A program made the position numbers and the translations under genes. A stretch of 64,000 bases of DNA from Streptomyces sp. CB00455 (GTDB lineage: Bacteria > Actinomycetota > Actinomycetes > Streptomycetales > Streptomycetaceae): assembly GCF_001905445.1 (NCBI RefSeq), contig NZ_LIVQ01000011.1, forward strand, positions 1 through 64,000, written 5' to 3'. The notes beneath the pieces were generated by a model. It was not told where the DNA came from, made no database searches, and saw nothing but the letters and a program-made list of their open reading frames with translations. Below, one piece after another: positions 35,841 to 43,955 of this stretch (position 1 is the first letter of the stretch; each line of letters begins with the position of its first letter).

Positions 35841-36601
35841 TGCTCCTCCCACTTTTGCTGGAGGTGGTTCATCCCGCTCAGCCAGCGGTCCGGTTCGGTG
35901 GCGCGGGCGGCGTAGAAGTCCGCCACCTCGGGGTGCGGGAGGATCAAGAACCGGCCCTTCTCCATGCCCTCGAACAGTGCGTCGGCGACCGCCTCCGGCT
36001 CGATCGCGGTCGGCGCGAGGACGAGTTCGCCCGCCGATCCCGCGGCCGTCAGCATGTCGGTGCGCACCCCTTGCGGGCAGATGGCGTGGACCTGGACACC
36101 GCGGTGGCGGTAGGTCAGCGAGAGCCATTCGGCGAAGGCGAGCGCACCGTGCTTGGTGACACTGTACGGGGCCGCCCCGATCATGGTGAGCAGCCCGGCG
36201 GCCGAGACGGTGGACACGAAGCGGCCGGTCTCCCGCTCCAGCCAGTCCGGCAGGAGCAGCCGGGCCGCGCGCACGTGGGCCATGACATTGGTGTCCCACG
36301 CGGCCTCCCAGACGGCCTCGTCGGCGAACGCGTCGCCGCCCGAGGCGAGCCCGGCGTTGGCGCAGTACACGTCGATCCGGCCGCCGAGGGCCTCCCGGGC
36401 CTCGGCCACGACCTCCGACGCGTCGCCGGGCACCGGGATGGCGCGGGCTCCGATCGCGCCGGCCACCGCGGCGGCCCGGGCGGCGTCGAGGTCGTTGACC
36501 ACCACCGTGGCGCCCTCGTCGGCGAAGCGGTGGGCGAGGGCGGCGCCGATCCCCCCGCCCGCCCCGGTGACGACGACTCGCTGGTCCTGGTACGCGCTCA
36601 C
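35837..36601 (-). CDS. Short-chain dehydrogenase/reductase
   Basis: A 254-residue classical SDR. The cofactor motif is VVVTGAGGGIGAALAHRFA with NDLDAARAA suggesting NAD(H); the catalytic set is VSTVSAAG (Ser), YSVTKHG (Tyr and Lys) and NAG. The start is uncertain: GTG at 36601 has GAGAGGTG 7 bases upstream and is preferred over another GTG at 36610. It is translationally coupled to the acyl-CoA ligase gene and carries the palindrome at 36642 in its promoter. Confidence 0.88.
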   Translation of the reverse strand: MSAYQDQRVVVTGAGGGIGAALAHRFADEGATVVVNDLDAARAAAVAGAIGARAIPVPGDASEVVAEAREALGGRIDVYCANAGLASGGDAFADEAVWEAAWDTNVMAHVRAARLLLPDWLERETGRFVSTVSAAGLLTMIGAAPYSVTKHGALAFAEWLSLTYRHRGVQVHAICPQGVRTDMLTAAGSAGELVLAPTAIEPEAVADALFEGMEKGRFLILPHPEVADFYAARATEPDRWLSGMNHLQQKWEEQ

Positions 36602-36641
36602 GGGGATCACCTCTCGTGCGGCCGGATGCCGGATGCACGGC

Positions 36642-36659
36642 AGACTAACCAGTCGGTAT
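36642..36659 (-). promoter_or_regulatory. Candidate TetR operator upstream of the SDR-ligase-TetR unit
   Basis: Read on the minus strand it is ATACCGAC-TG-GTTAGTCT, so the left half is identical to the 30961 site while the right half is degenerate. It lies 41 bases before the SDR start and 38 bases before the divergent NamZ-like gene, so either or both could be controlled. Confidence 0.55.
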
Positions 36660-36696
36660 GTGCGGAGGGAAGAGGCGTGCCCCCTAGCGTGGCCGG

Positions 36697-38025
36697 ATGG
36701 ATCTGTCGCGACGCGGGGCGCTGGGACGGGCGGGGGCCGTGGGTATGGCCGTTGCCGCGGGCACGTCCGGGGCGGCGCGGGCCGCCGGCACCGCGGGCAC
36801 GTCCGGGGCGGCGCGGGCCGCCGGTCGTGCGCCCGGTCCCCGCGAGACCGGAGCGGGCACCGGGGCGGGTCCGGGCCGGGTGCGGACCGGCTTCGAGCGC
36901 CTGGCCGCGGACGGGTACGCCGAGCTGGCCGGGCAGCGGATCGGGGTGGTCACCAACCCCACCGGAATCAGCGCCGACGCCCGCCACCTCGTCGACGTGC
37001 TGCACGCGGACGAACGCGTCGACCTGGTCGCGGTCTTCGGGCCCGAGCACGGTTTCCGCGGGACGGCCCAGGCGGGCGGCTCCGAGGGGACCTCGCGGGA
37101 CCCGGCGACCGCACTGCCGGTGTACGACACGTACGACACGAGCGGGCAGCGCCTGGCCGACGTGTTCACGGCGGCGGGGGTCGACACCGTCCTGTTCGAC
37201 ATCCAGGACGTCGGGGCGCGGTTCTACACCTACATCTGGACCTTGTACGACTGCATGCGCGCGGCCGCCCTCGCGGGCAAGGCCGTCGTGGTCCTGGACC
37301 GGCCCAACCCGGTGGGCGGCCGGCGGGCCTCGGGGCCGGTGCTGGAGCGGCCGTACGCGAGCTTCGTGGGCCGGGAGCCGATCGCGCTCGCGCACGGGAT
37401 GACGGTGGCCGAACTGGCGCGGCTGTTCAACGGCCGTTTCCTCAACGACCGCCCCGTCAGGCTGCGGACGGTGGCGATGACCGGCTGGCGGCGGGAGTCG
37501 TTCTTCGGCGAGACGGGCCTGCCCTGGGTGCCGCCGAGCCCCAACATGCCGACCCCGGACACGGCGCTCGTGTACGCCGGCACCTGCCTGTTCGAGGGGA
37601 CGAACCTGTCCGAGGGGCGCGGCACGACCACGCCCTTCGAGGTGGTCGGCGCGCAGGGCGTCGACCGGCGGTGGGCACAGGCGGCGGACGCGCTCGGCCT
37701 GCCCGGGGTGTGGTTCCGGGAGACGTACTTCACGCCGGCCTTCTCCAAGCACGCCGGGAGGCCGTGCGGCGGGGTCCGGCTGATCGTGCACGACCGGGCG
37801 GCCTTCGACCCGGTCCGGGCCGGGATCGGGCTGCTGGTCACCGCACGGCGGACCTGGAGCGGTTTCGCGTGGCGCCCGGACCACTGGATCGACCGGCTCA
37901 CGGGATCGGACCGGGTGCGGCGGCTGGTGGACGCGGGTGCGGGGGTGGAGGAGATCGCCGGGGACTGGGCGGCGGGGCTGGCCCGATTCGAGGCGGCGCG
38001 CGGGGAGTACCTGCTCTACCGCTGA
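36697..38025 (+). CDS. DUF1343/GH171 NamZ-like exo-N-acetylmuramidase, secreted
   Basis: A 442-residue protein of the DUF1343 family, whose Bacillus member NamZ releases terminal N-acetylmuramic acid from peptidoglycan fragments (GH171). GVVTNPTGIS near residue 83, FGPEHGFRG, FDIQDVGARFYTY, LDRPNPVGG, and PNMPTPDTALVYAGTCLFEGTNLSEGRGTT are the conserved blocks. MDLSRRGALGRAG is a twin-arginine-type signal, so it should be exported. An internal 34-bp duplication encodes AGTSGAARAAG twice in the export-signal region. Confidence 0.88.
   Translation: MDLSRRGALGRAGAVGMAVAAGTSGAARAAGTAGTSGAARAAGRAPGPRETGAGTGAGPGRVRTGFERLAADGYAELAGQRIGVVTNPTGISADARHLVDVLHADERVDLVAVFGPEHGFRGTAQAGGSEGTSRDPATALPVYDTYDTSGQRLADVFTAAGVDTVLFDIQDVGARFYTYIWTLYDCMRAAALAGKAVVVLDRPNPVGGRRASGPVLERPYASFVGREPIALAHGMTVAELARLFNGRFLNDRPVRLRTVAMTGWRRESFFGETGLPWVPPSPNMPTPDTALVYAGTCLFEGTNLSEGRGTTTPFEVVGAQGVDRRWAQAADALGLPGVWFRETYFTPAFSKHAGRPCGGVRLIVHDRAAFDPVRAGIGLLVTARRTWSGFAWRPDHWIDRLTGSDRVRRLVDAGAGVEEIAGDWAAGLARFEAARGEYLLYR
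36755..36824 (+). repeat. 34-bp direct duplication in the signal region of the NamZ-like gene
   Basis: Copies at 36755-36788 and 36791-36824 appear identical, separated by 2 bases; the 36-base period keeps the frame and repeats AGTSGAARAA. Confidence 0.85.
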
Positions 38026-38045
38026 GCATCCTCTAGCCGTGGGAA

Positions 38046-38066
38046 GGGCCGGCGCGGTGCCGGCCC
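38046..38066 (+). terminator. Hairpin after the NamZ-like gene
   Basis: Perfect 8-bp stem GGGCCGGC (38046-38053) with GCCGGCCC (38059-38066), loop GCGGT, 20 bases after the stop. Confidence 0.6.
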
Positions 38067-38099
38067 CGCGGACGTACGGCGTGAGGGGGGCGTGGCGAC

Positions 38100-39467
38100 A
38101 TGGCGGACATCGGTGACGGCATACGGGACGGGGAGGTGGCCGGGGAGCGGACCGCCGCCCAGGCCGGGATCGCAGTGGGTCCGTACGCGGAGCTGACCTT
38201 CGACTCCGAGGGGGACGCGGACCCGGCCACCCTGAGCGCCGTGGCCGGGATGGACGCCACGGACCTGCTGGTCTTCGCGCACGGCTGGAACAGCGACCGG
38301 TCCACCGCGACCAGGCTCTACGACCGGTTCTTCACCCCCTTCCCGGGGCTGGTGGGACCGCAGGTGCGCCTGGGGTACGTGGGCGTCGTATGGCCGTCGA
38401 TCCGCTTCTCCGACGAGCCGATACCGGACTTCGACGAGCCCGGCGCCCACATGGAGCCGGGCTCCGGGCCGGAGCTGGATCCCGGCACCCGCCGGGCGCT
38501 CGGCGACTTCTGGCCCGGGCGGCGGACGGAGCTGGACCGCGTGGCCGAACTGCTGGCGCGGTGCCCGGAGTCCCAGGCCGCGTTCATCGAGTTCGGTGCG
38601 CTCGTACGGGAGCTGGCCGGGGTGGACGCCGTCGACGGCGACTCCCCCGCGGCGGTCCCCCTGATCTTCACCGCCGACGTCCTGGAGGTGTGCCGGGCCC
38701 TCACCCTCGGCCTGGCCGAGGCGTCCGCCCCGCAGGGGGGTGTCGGCGCGGCGGACCCCGCGGCCGGGGACACCGGCGCACGGGAGGTGTCGCCCGGGGA
38801 TCCGCCCCGCGCCCTGTGGAGCGGCGCGAAGGAGCTGCTGCGGCAGGCGACGTACTACCAGATGAAGAAGCGGGCGGGCGTCGTCGGGGAGCGTGGGCTC
38901 GGCCCGGTCCTGACGGCCCTGGCGCGGCTGCGCCCCGGCCTGCGCGTCCATCTGGTCGGCCACAGTTTCGGCGCGCGGGTGGCGTCCTTCGCACTGCGCG
39001 GCGTACCGGACGACGCCCGGTTCGTGCGGTCGCTGACCTTGCTGCAGGGCGCGTTCTCCCACTACGCCTTCAGCGACCGGCTGCCGCACGACCACGACCG
39101 CGGCGGCGCCCTGGGCGGCCTGCAGCGGCGGGTCGACGGGCCGGTGGTGGCCTGCCACTCGCGGCACGACACCTCCCTCGGCGTGTTCTACCCGCTCGCC
39201 TCCCGGATGGCAGGGGATTCGGCCGGTCTGCTGGGCTTCGACGAACGCTGGGGGGCCCTCGGGCACGACGGGGTGCAGGCCGTGCCTGGTGCGCCCCGGC
39301 TGACCCTCGACGCCGCCCTGCGCGAGGGGGTGCCGGGGGCGGGCTGCGTCAGTGTGGACGCGGCCTCGGTGGTGCGGCGCGGCGGCGTCCCGTCAGGGGC
39401 GCACAGCGACATCTGCCACGAGGAACTGGCACGGCTGGTGGTGTCTGCGGGGCGCATGGGGCGTTGA
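38100..39467 (+). CDS. Alpha/beta-hydrolase-fold protein
   Basis: A 455-residue protein. DLLVFAHGWNSDRS near residue 60 is an oxyanion-loop-type HGW motif, HLVGHSFGARVASFAL carries the nucleophile Ser (near residue 288), and a C-terminal SGAHSDICHEELARLV offers His. It has no signal peptide. The family resembles lipase/PGAP1-type hydrolases, sometimes labelled serine-threonine kinase by mistake in databases. Natural substrate unknown. It is followed 96 bases later by a small zinc-ribbon gene. Confidence 0.82.
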   Translation: MADIGDGIRDGEVAGERTAAQAGIAVGPYAELTFDSEGDADPATLSAVAGMDATDLLVFAHGWNSDRSTATRLYDRFFTPFPGLVGPQVRLGYVGVVWPSIRFSDEPIPDFDEPGAHMEPGSGPELDPGTRRALGDFWPGRRTELDRVAELLARCPESQAAFIEFGALVRELAGVDAVDGDSPAAVPLIFTADVLEVCRALTLGLAEASAPQGGVGAADPAAGDTGAREVSPGDPPRALWSGAKELLRQATYYQMKKRAGVVGERGLGPVLTALARLRPGLRVHLVGHSFGARVASFALRGVPDDARFVRSLTLLQGAFSHYAFSDRLPHDHDRGGALGGLQRRVDGPVVACHSRHDTSLGVFYPLASRMAGDSAGLLGFDERWGALGHDGVQAVPGAPRLTLDAALREGVPGAGCVSVDAASVVRRGGVPSGAHSDICHEELARLVVSAGRMGR

Positions 39468-39563
39468 CTTCCGGCCATGTGCCTCCCGCACGCCTCGGCC
39501 GCCCCCGCATGCCCCCGGCCTCAACCGGGCATGTTGGAGCACATCGGTGGAGGTGAAGGTGTG

Positions 39564-40145
39564 ATGGCGGGATTCCGGAGTCTGGCCTACCAGGTGCGCG
39601 ACGCGCGCAATGACCGTGCCCTGCGGCGCCATTCCCTGCGCCGCTGCCTGGAGCGGTTCGCCCCGTACGGGCACAGGGCCACGTGGTGGCACCTGTGCGA
39701 CCGGCACGGGATCGCCCCCGAGGACCGGGGGGCCGATCCGCTGCGGCTGGTCGCCGCCCTGGAGGAGCTGGAGGACGCGCGGTCGGTCTGGCTGGCGTAC
39801 GAGCGGCAGTTCGCGGAGCGGCGGCGGCGGGAGAAGCACCACGGTCTGCGCCGGCCGGAGTGGGCCTGGGGCGGCAGCGGGGACGCGGTGGTGCGGTGCG
39901 CGGATCCGGGCGTACGGCCGGAGGGCACGCTGGGCGAGGTGCTGCGGCGGCTGGTGCGGGCGCTGGAGTCGGCGCCCGGCACCGCCTGCCCGGTCTGCGG
40001 GGACGAGGAGCTGCGGTGGTCCGCCGTGCCCGCGGTGGGCGCCTGGGAGGGCGCCTGGGCCTGGGACGGTCCGGTGTGCGCGGGCTGCGGGATCGTGGTG
40101 CCCAGACCGGCGCTGGCGGACGCCCCGACGGCGGGGGCTGCGTGA
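39564..40145 (+). CDS. Hypothetical zinc-ribbon protein
   Basis: A 193-residue protein starting MAGFRSLAYQVRDARNDRALRRHSLRRCLERF. The N-terminal half is helical and charged; the C-terminal 50 residues hold two CxxC pairs, CPVCGDEELRW and CAGCGIVVPRP, that should form a zinc ribbon. I do not recognise the family. The ATG at 39564 is chosen because the preceding in-frame codons are not protein-like. It overlaps by GTGA (40142-40145) with the next small gene. Confidence 0.7.
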   Translation: MAGFRSLAYQVRDARNDRALRRHSLRRCLERFAPYGHRATWWHLCDRHGIAPEDRGADPLRLVAALEELEDARSVWLAYERQFAERRRREKHHGLRRPEWAWGGSGDAVVRCADPGVRPEGTLGEVLRRLVRALESAPGTACPVCGDEELRWSAVPAVGAWEGAWAWDGPVCAGCGIVVPRPALADAPTAGAA

Positions 40146-40515
40146 GGCTGCCGGTGTCGCTGCCGGTGTCGCTGCCGGTGTCGCTGAACGGTGAGTGGAG
40201 CGCGGCCGACGGCGCGGCGGTGCCGGTGTCGCCGCGGGAGCCGGGCCTGCCGCTGCGTGAGCCCGGACGGGTCCGGCTCCTGGCCGAGCTCGCGACGGCC
40301 GATCCGGCGCTGGTGGCCGGGCTGCGCGGGCTGCCGCCGGTGGCGGTGGTGCTGTACGGGCGAAACGACGCCGCCTGGCCGGTGCTGCGCCTGGCCGCGC
40401 CGTGTGGCACGGGCCCGCGGACCGGGAGGGCGGGGCGGGTACGGCGGCGCGGGACGCGGCGGGCGGGACGGGTACGGCGGTGCGGGGCTCGGCGGCTACA
40501 GCCGGGAGCCGGTGA
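40142..40515 (+). pseudogene. Small hypothetical gene, probably frameshifted
   Basis: Starting at a GTG that overlaps the previous stop, frame 1 encodes VRLPVSLPVSLPVSLNGEW and then convincing protein-like sequence to about AAWPVLRLAAPC (near 40400), but then runs without a stop through the opposite-strand soxR to 40969. In the frame reached by one missing base near 40400 the sequence reads WHGPADREGGAGTAARDAAGG and stops at 40515, just inside the soxR end. A single-base deletion, real or an assembly error, is the simplest reading. A 12-bp repeat (CTGCCGGTGTCG, about four copies at 40147-40190) opens the gene. Confidence 0.4.
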
Positions 40516-40972
40516 GCCGCTCGCCGAAGACGTCGTCCGGGTTGGACAGTGCGCAGGTCTCCAGCGAGAGGCAGCCGCAGCCGATGCAGTCCGCCAGGTG
40601 GTCGCGCAGACGGCTGAGACGGGTGATCCGCCGGTCGAGCTCGGTGCGCCAGGCCGCCGAGAGACGGGCCCAGTCCTCATGGGTGGGGGTGCGCTCCTCG
40701 GGCAGCTCGGCGAGCGCCTCGCGGATGCTGGCGAGCGGGATGCCCACGCGCTGGGCGGCGCGCACGAAGGCGACCCGGCGCAGCGCGTCACGGGTGTAGC
40801 GGCGCTGGTTGCCCGAGGTGCGGCGGCTGCTGATCAGGCCCTTGGACTCGTAGAAGTGCAGGGCGGAGACGGCCGCGCCGCTGCGGGCGGACAGCTGGCC
40901 GACGGTGAGTTCGTGAACGGTCTCGGGAATCTGCGGCACCCCGCCGAGGGTAGTCGGAGGGTCCGTTGACAT
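40496..40972 (-). CDS. soxR: SoxR, redox-sensing MerR-family regulator
   Basis: A 158-residue MerR-type regulator with a [2Fe-2S] cluster. The helix-turn-helix is LTVGQLSARSGAAVSALHFYESKGLI; the four cluster Cys are C129, C132, C134 and C140 (DCIGCGCLSLETC), the SoxR CX2CXCX5C signature. In Streptomyces SoxR responds to redox-active secondary metabolites, as is known for S. coelicolor. The ATG at 40972 is used; a second ATG two codons upstream is possible. The 3' end overlaps the damaged gene by 20 bases. It is divergent from the MaoC gene. Confidence 0.95.
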   Translation of the reverse strand: MSTDPPTTLGGVPQIPETVHELTVGQLSARSGAAVSALHFYESKGLISSRRTSGNQRRYTRDALRRVAFVRAAQRVGIPLASIREALAELPEERTPTHEDWARLSAAWRTELDRRITRLSRLRDHLADCIGCGCLSLETCALSNPDDVFGERLTGSRL

Positions 40973-40993
40973 ACACATACGGTCCCAGCATCC

Positions 40994-41007
40994 TGAGCAA
41001 GCGCTTA
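40994..41007 (+). promoter_or_regulatory. Candidate TetR operator before the MaoC gene
   Basis: TGAGCAAGCGCTTA, identical to 42201-42214 upstream of the TetR at 41524. The core AAGCGCTT is palindromic, and a second AGCGCTTT follows at 41016-41022, forming a spaced direct repeat in this promoter. Confidence 0.6.
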
Positions 41008-41048
41008 TTCGCCCAGCGCTTTCCGTGAGTGAGAGGCAGGACCGGGGC

Positions 41049-41510
41049 ATGGCCGAGCCGAGGATCTTCACGTCCGCCGAGGAGCTGCGCGCCGCAACAG
41101 GCGTGCCGCTCGGGCCCAGCGCGTGGCTGGAGGTGGACCAGAAGCGGATCGACCTCTTCGCGGACGCCACCGGTGACCACCAGTGGATCCACGTGGACCC
41201 GGAGCGGGCGGCCGAGGGGCCCTTCGGCTCGACGATCGCGCACGGCTACCTGACCCTGTCCCTGCTGCCGAGCCTGGTCCCACAGATCATGCGCGTCGAG
41301 GGCATGAAGATGGGCATCAACTACGGGGTCAACAAGGTGCGTTTCCCGGCGCCGGTGCCGGTCGGGTCGCGGCTGCGCGCCGGCGCCGTCATCGACGAAG
41401 TGACGGAGGCCGGCGGCGGGGTGCAGGTCACGGCGACCGTCACCATCGAGCGTGAGGGTGGCGACAAGCCCGTCTGCGTGGCCGAATCGGTGTCCCGCTA
41501 CTACTTCTGA
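41049..41510 (+). CDS. MaoC-like (R)-specific enoyl-CoA hydratase
   Basis: A 153-residue hot-dog-fold hydratase. DATGDHQWIHVDPERAAEGPFGSTIAHGYLTLSLLPSL is the MaoC signature, with the catalytic Asp and His in DHQWIHVD. It converts trans-enoyl-CoA to 3-hydroxyacyl-CoA. The ATG at 41049 is preferred for an AGGCAGGA about 8 bases upstream; a GTG at 41025 is the alternative. It converges on the TetR gene 13 bases away and shares a promoter motif with it. Confidence 0.88.
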   Translation: MAEPRIFTSAEELRAATGVPLGPSAWLEVDQKRIDLFADATGDHQWIHVDPERAAEGPFGSTIAHGYLTLSLLPSLVPQIMRVEGMKMGINYGVNKVRFPAPVPVGSRLRAGAVIDEVTEAGGGVQVTATVTIEREGGDKPVCVAESVSRYYF

Positions 41511-41523
41511 GCGCGCGGACCGA

Positions 41524-42150
41524 CTACCGGGTGCGGGCGCCCACCATGCGGAGCACGAGGTCGGCGTAGAGCGTGCCGACCTCGTCGGGCGTGCGCCGGC
41601 CGGCCGCGCTGAACCAGCGGGCGACGTCGATGCAGAGCGAGAGGACGGCGAGGGTGGTGCCCGGGACGTCGGGGACGTCGAACTCTCCCGCTCCGACCCC
41701 GTCCGCCAGGATGCGGCGGACGGCGGCGTCGCTCCGCCGGCGCAGTGCCACGATTTCGGAGCGGTGCTCCGGAGCGAGAGCGTCGAGCTCGTACTGGACC
41801 ACGCGCGCCGTGGTGTGGTGCGCCGCGTGCCACCGCACGAAGGACCGTACGGCCGCATCGAGCCGATCGGCGGCGCTGCCCGGACCGTCGGCCGCCGAGG
41901 TGAGGATCTCCAGGGCCTTGTCGTGGCCGATCCGGCTGATCCGGTGGAGGAGCTCTTCCTTGGTCTTGTAGTGGATGTACAGCGCGGCCGGGCTCATCCC
42001 GGCCCGGCCCGCGATGTCACGCGTCGTGGTGGCGTGGTACCCGCGCTCCGCGAAGGCCTCGACGGCGGCGACGAGCAGCCGCCGCGCGGCGTCGGGGGTG
42101 ACCTCGGACCACGGCTGGTAGCCGCCGGCCGTCTCCTCCGCGCTGTCCAT
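41524..42150 (-). CDS. TetR-family regulator paired with the MaoC hydratase
   Basis: A 208-residue TetR regulator. Its helix-turn-helix spans TTRDIAGRAGMSPAALYIHYKTKEELLHRI (about residues 42-71). The effector domain has DELDAL-like and RWFSAAG segments. It is convergent with the MaoC gene and the 14-mer TGAGCAAGCGCTTA sits in both promoters, so it probably represses both itself and MaoC. Confidence 0.9.
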   Translation of the reverse strand: MDSAEETAGGYQPWSEVTPDAARRLLVAAVEAFAERGYHATTTRDIAGRAGMSPAALYIHYKTKEELLHRISRIGHDKALEILTSAADGPGSAADRLDAAVRSFVRWHAAHHTTARVVQYELDALAPEHRSEIVALRRRSDAAVRRILADGVGAGEFDVPDVPGTTLAVLSLCIDVARWFSAAGRRTPDEVGTLYADLVLRMVGARTR

Positions 42151-42200
42151 CGCTCACTCACCCTCTTCGCCGTGTGGGAGTGAACACCCTACCGGAGGGG

Positions 42201-42214
42201 TGAGCAAGCGCTTA
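42201..42214 (-). promoter_or_regulatory. Second copy of the 14-mer, in the TetR promoter
   Basis: TGAGCAAGCGCTTA, exact copy of the site at 40994-41007, 51 bases before the TetR start. Palindromic core AAGCGCTT. Between the TetR and YiaAB genes no other feature is evident. Confidence 0.6.
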
Positions 42215-42257
42215 GGGTGCGCGGGCGCGCCCCCGGCGCGGGCGGCTGCCCGGGGGG

Positions 42258-42545
42258 CTACTTGGGGGCGAAGGGGTCGTATTCCGCCATCATCTTTTCC
42301 ATCCGGGCCTGGTCGACCCGGCTGACGATCTGGGTGACCTCCTGGCGGTCCCGGACCACCTTGGCGAGGGTGAAGGCCGAGGTGGTGAGGTAGAGGACCG
42401 CGATGCCGAGGAAGGCGCGGACCCAGCCGTCGACCTCCAGGTTGTAGATCCCCACGGCCACGGCGCCGATGGCGATGCCGAAGGAGGCGACCGCCTGGCC
42501 GTAGTACGCCCCCGTGCTCTGCTGCTTGACCGGTGTCTCGTTCAT
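42258..42545 (-). CDS. YiaA/YiaB-family membrane protein
   Basis: A 95-residue protein with two membrane segments around an Arg-containing loop: MNETPVKQQSTGAYYGQAVASFGIAIGAVAVGIYNLE, then WVRAFLGIAVLYLTTSAFTLAKVVRDRQE. This matches the YiaAB two-helix module. The ATG at 42545 is chosen on resemblance; an upstream ATG (42596) is in frame. Function unknown. Confidence 0.8.
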   Translation of the reverse strand: MNETPVKQQSTGAYYGQAVASFGIAIGAVAVGIYNLEVDGWVRAFLGIAVLYLTTSAFTLAKVVRDRQEVTQIVSRVDQARMEKMMAEYDPFAPK

Positions 42546-42725
42546 GGGTCGAGCATCGGGCGCGGCGGGCCGGGTCACATCCGTATGCGTACTCATCCGG
42601 GTACTCAGCCCGGGGCCGCGGGCGGGGCGGCCGGGGCCGCCGGGGCGGCGGGGTCCGTTGATGCGGCGGGGTCCGTTGATGGATCGGGGCCGGGAGGCGG
42701 GGCCGGAGGCGGAGTCAGGGCGTCG

Positions 42726-43877
42726 TCAGAAGGCGGAGACCCCGGTGCGCGCGCGGCCGATCAGCAGCTTCTGGATCTGACTGGTGCCTTCGTAGAGGGT
42801 CATGACGCGGGCGTCCCTGAGCAGCTTTCCTGCCGGGTACTCGTCGATGTAGCCGTAACCTCCGTGCACCTGGAGGGCGTTGCCCGCGGCGCGGACGGCC
42901 GCCTCCGAGGCGAAGAGCTTGGCGGTCGAGGACTCGGTCGCGAAGGGCTGTCCGCGGTCGATCAGGTCCGCGACGCGCCAGGTCAGCAGGCGGGCGGCGT
43001 CCACGTCGACGGAGATGTCGGCGATCAGCTCCTGGACCAGCTGGTGGTGGGCGATCGGTTTGCCGAACTGCTCGCGCTGCGCGGCGTACGAGACGGCCGC
43101 GTCGAGCGCGGCCTGGGCGATGCCGACGCAGCCGGCGGCGACCGACATCCGCCCCTTGGCCAGCGCGGACATGGCGACCGAGAACCCCTTGCCCTCGGGG
43201 CCGAGCATCGCGGAGGCGGGGACGCGCACGGAGTCGAAGGCGAGTTCGGCGGTGGCCTGGCCGCGCAGGCCGAGTTTGCCGTGGACCTCGCGGCGGGTCA
43301 GGCCGGGGCTGTCGGCGGGGACGAGGAAGGCGGAGACACCGCGGTGGCCGGGCTCGTCGTTGGTGCGGGCGAAGAGCAGCACGACGTCCGCCCAGGTGCC
43401 GTTGGTGATGAACATCTTGCTGCCGCTGACGAGGTAGGAATCCCCCTCGCGGACGGCGCGGGTGGTGAGGTTCCCGGCGTCGGAGCCGGTGCCGGGCTCG
43501 GTCAGGCCGAAGCAGCCGAGGGCGTCCCCGGAGCACAGCCGCGGCAGCCAGGACCGCTTCTGCTCCTCGGTGCCCCAGGCCGCGATGGTCTTGGCGACCA
43601 GGCCGAGGGAGACGGAGACGATGCCGCGCACGGCGGAGTCCGCGCGGCCCAGCTCCTCGGTGACCAGTACGTAGGCGAGGTGGTCACCGCCGGAGCCGCC
43701 GTACTCCTCGGGGACGGTCAGCCCGAGGAAGCCGAGGGCGCCGAGCTTCTTCACGATGGCGCGGTCCACGCTCTCGGCGCGGTCCCACTCGGCGGCGTAC
43801 GGAGCCACCTCGCGGTCGGTGAACTCGCGGGCCAGCCGGCGTACGGCGCTCTGTTCCTCGCTCAGCTCCAGGTTCAC
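42726..43877 (-). CDS. Acyl-CoA dehydrogenase
   Basis: A 383-residue FAD acyl-CoA dehydrogenase of normal length. GCFGLTEPGTGSDAGNLTT is the first signature; catalytic Glu is in LYEGTSQIQK, near residue 368. It introduces the alpha-beta double bond into acyl-CoA. It is divergent from a TetR gene (43956), and the intervening 78 bases hold a 17-bp palindrome that occurs again before the ALDH gene at 47330. Confidence 0.92.
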   Translation of the reverse strand: MNLELSEEQSAVRRLAREFTDREVAPYAAEWDRAESVDRAIVKKLGALGFLGLTVPEEYGGSGGDHLAYVLVTEELGRADSAVRGIVSVSLGLVAKTIAAWGTEEQKRSWLPRLCSGDALGCFGLTEPGTGSDAGNLTTRAVREGDSYLVSGSKMFITNGTWADVVLLFARTNDEPGHRGVSAFLVPADSPGLTRREVHGKLGLRGQATAELAFDSVRVPASAMLGPEGKGFSVAMSALAKGRMSVAAGCVGIAQAALDAAVSYAAQREQFGKPIAHHQLVQELIADISVDVDAARLLTWRVADLIDRGQPFATESSTAKLFASEAAVRAAGNALQVHGGYGYIDEYPAGKLLRDARVMTLYEGTSQIQKLLIGRARTGVSAF

Positions 43878-43909
43878 CGGGCACCTCCGGGACGTCTCGT
43901 CCGGCCTTT

Positions 43910-43926
43910 AACTAGCACCGGTAGTT
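43910..43926. promoter_or_regulatory. 17-bp palindromic candidate TetR operator (acyl-CoA dehydrogenase/TetR promoter)
   Basis: AACTAGCACCGGTAGTT, inverted repeat AACTA...TAGTT. A 16-of-17 match occurs at 47387-47403 upstream of the ALDH-ADH genes. Sitting in the divergent promoter of a TetR gene and an acyl-CoA dehydrogenase, it is the likely operator of that TetR. Confidence 0.7.
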
Positions 43927-43955
43927 TATGGCGGGCAGGCCCTACTATGTGGCGC

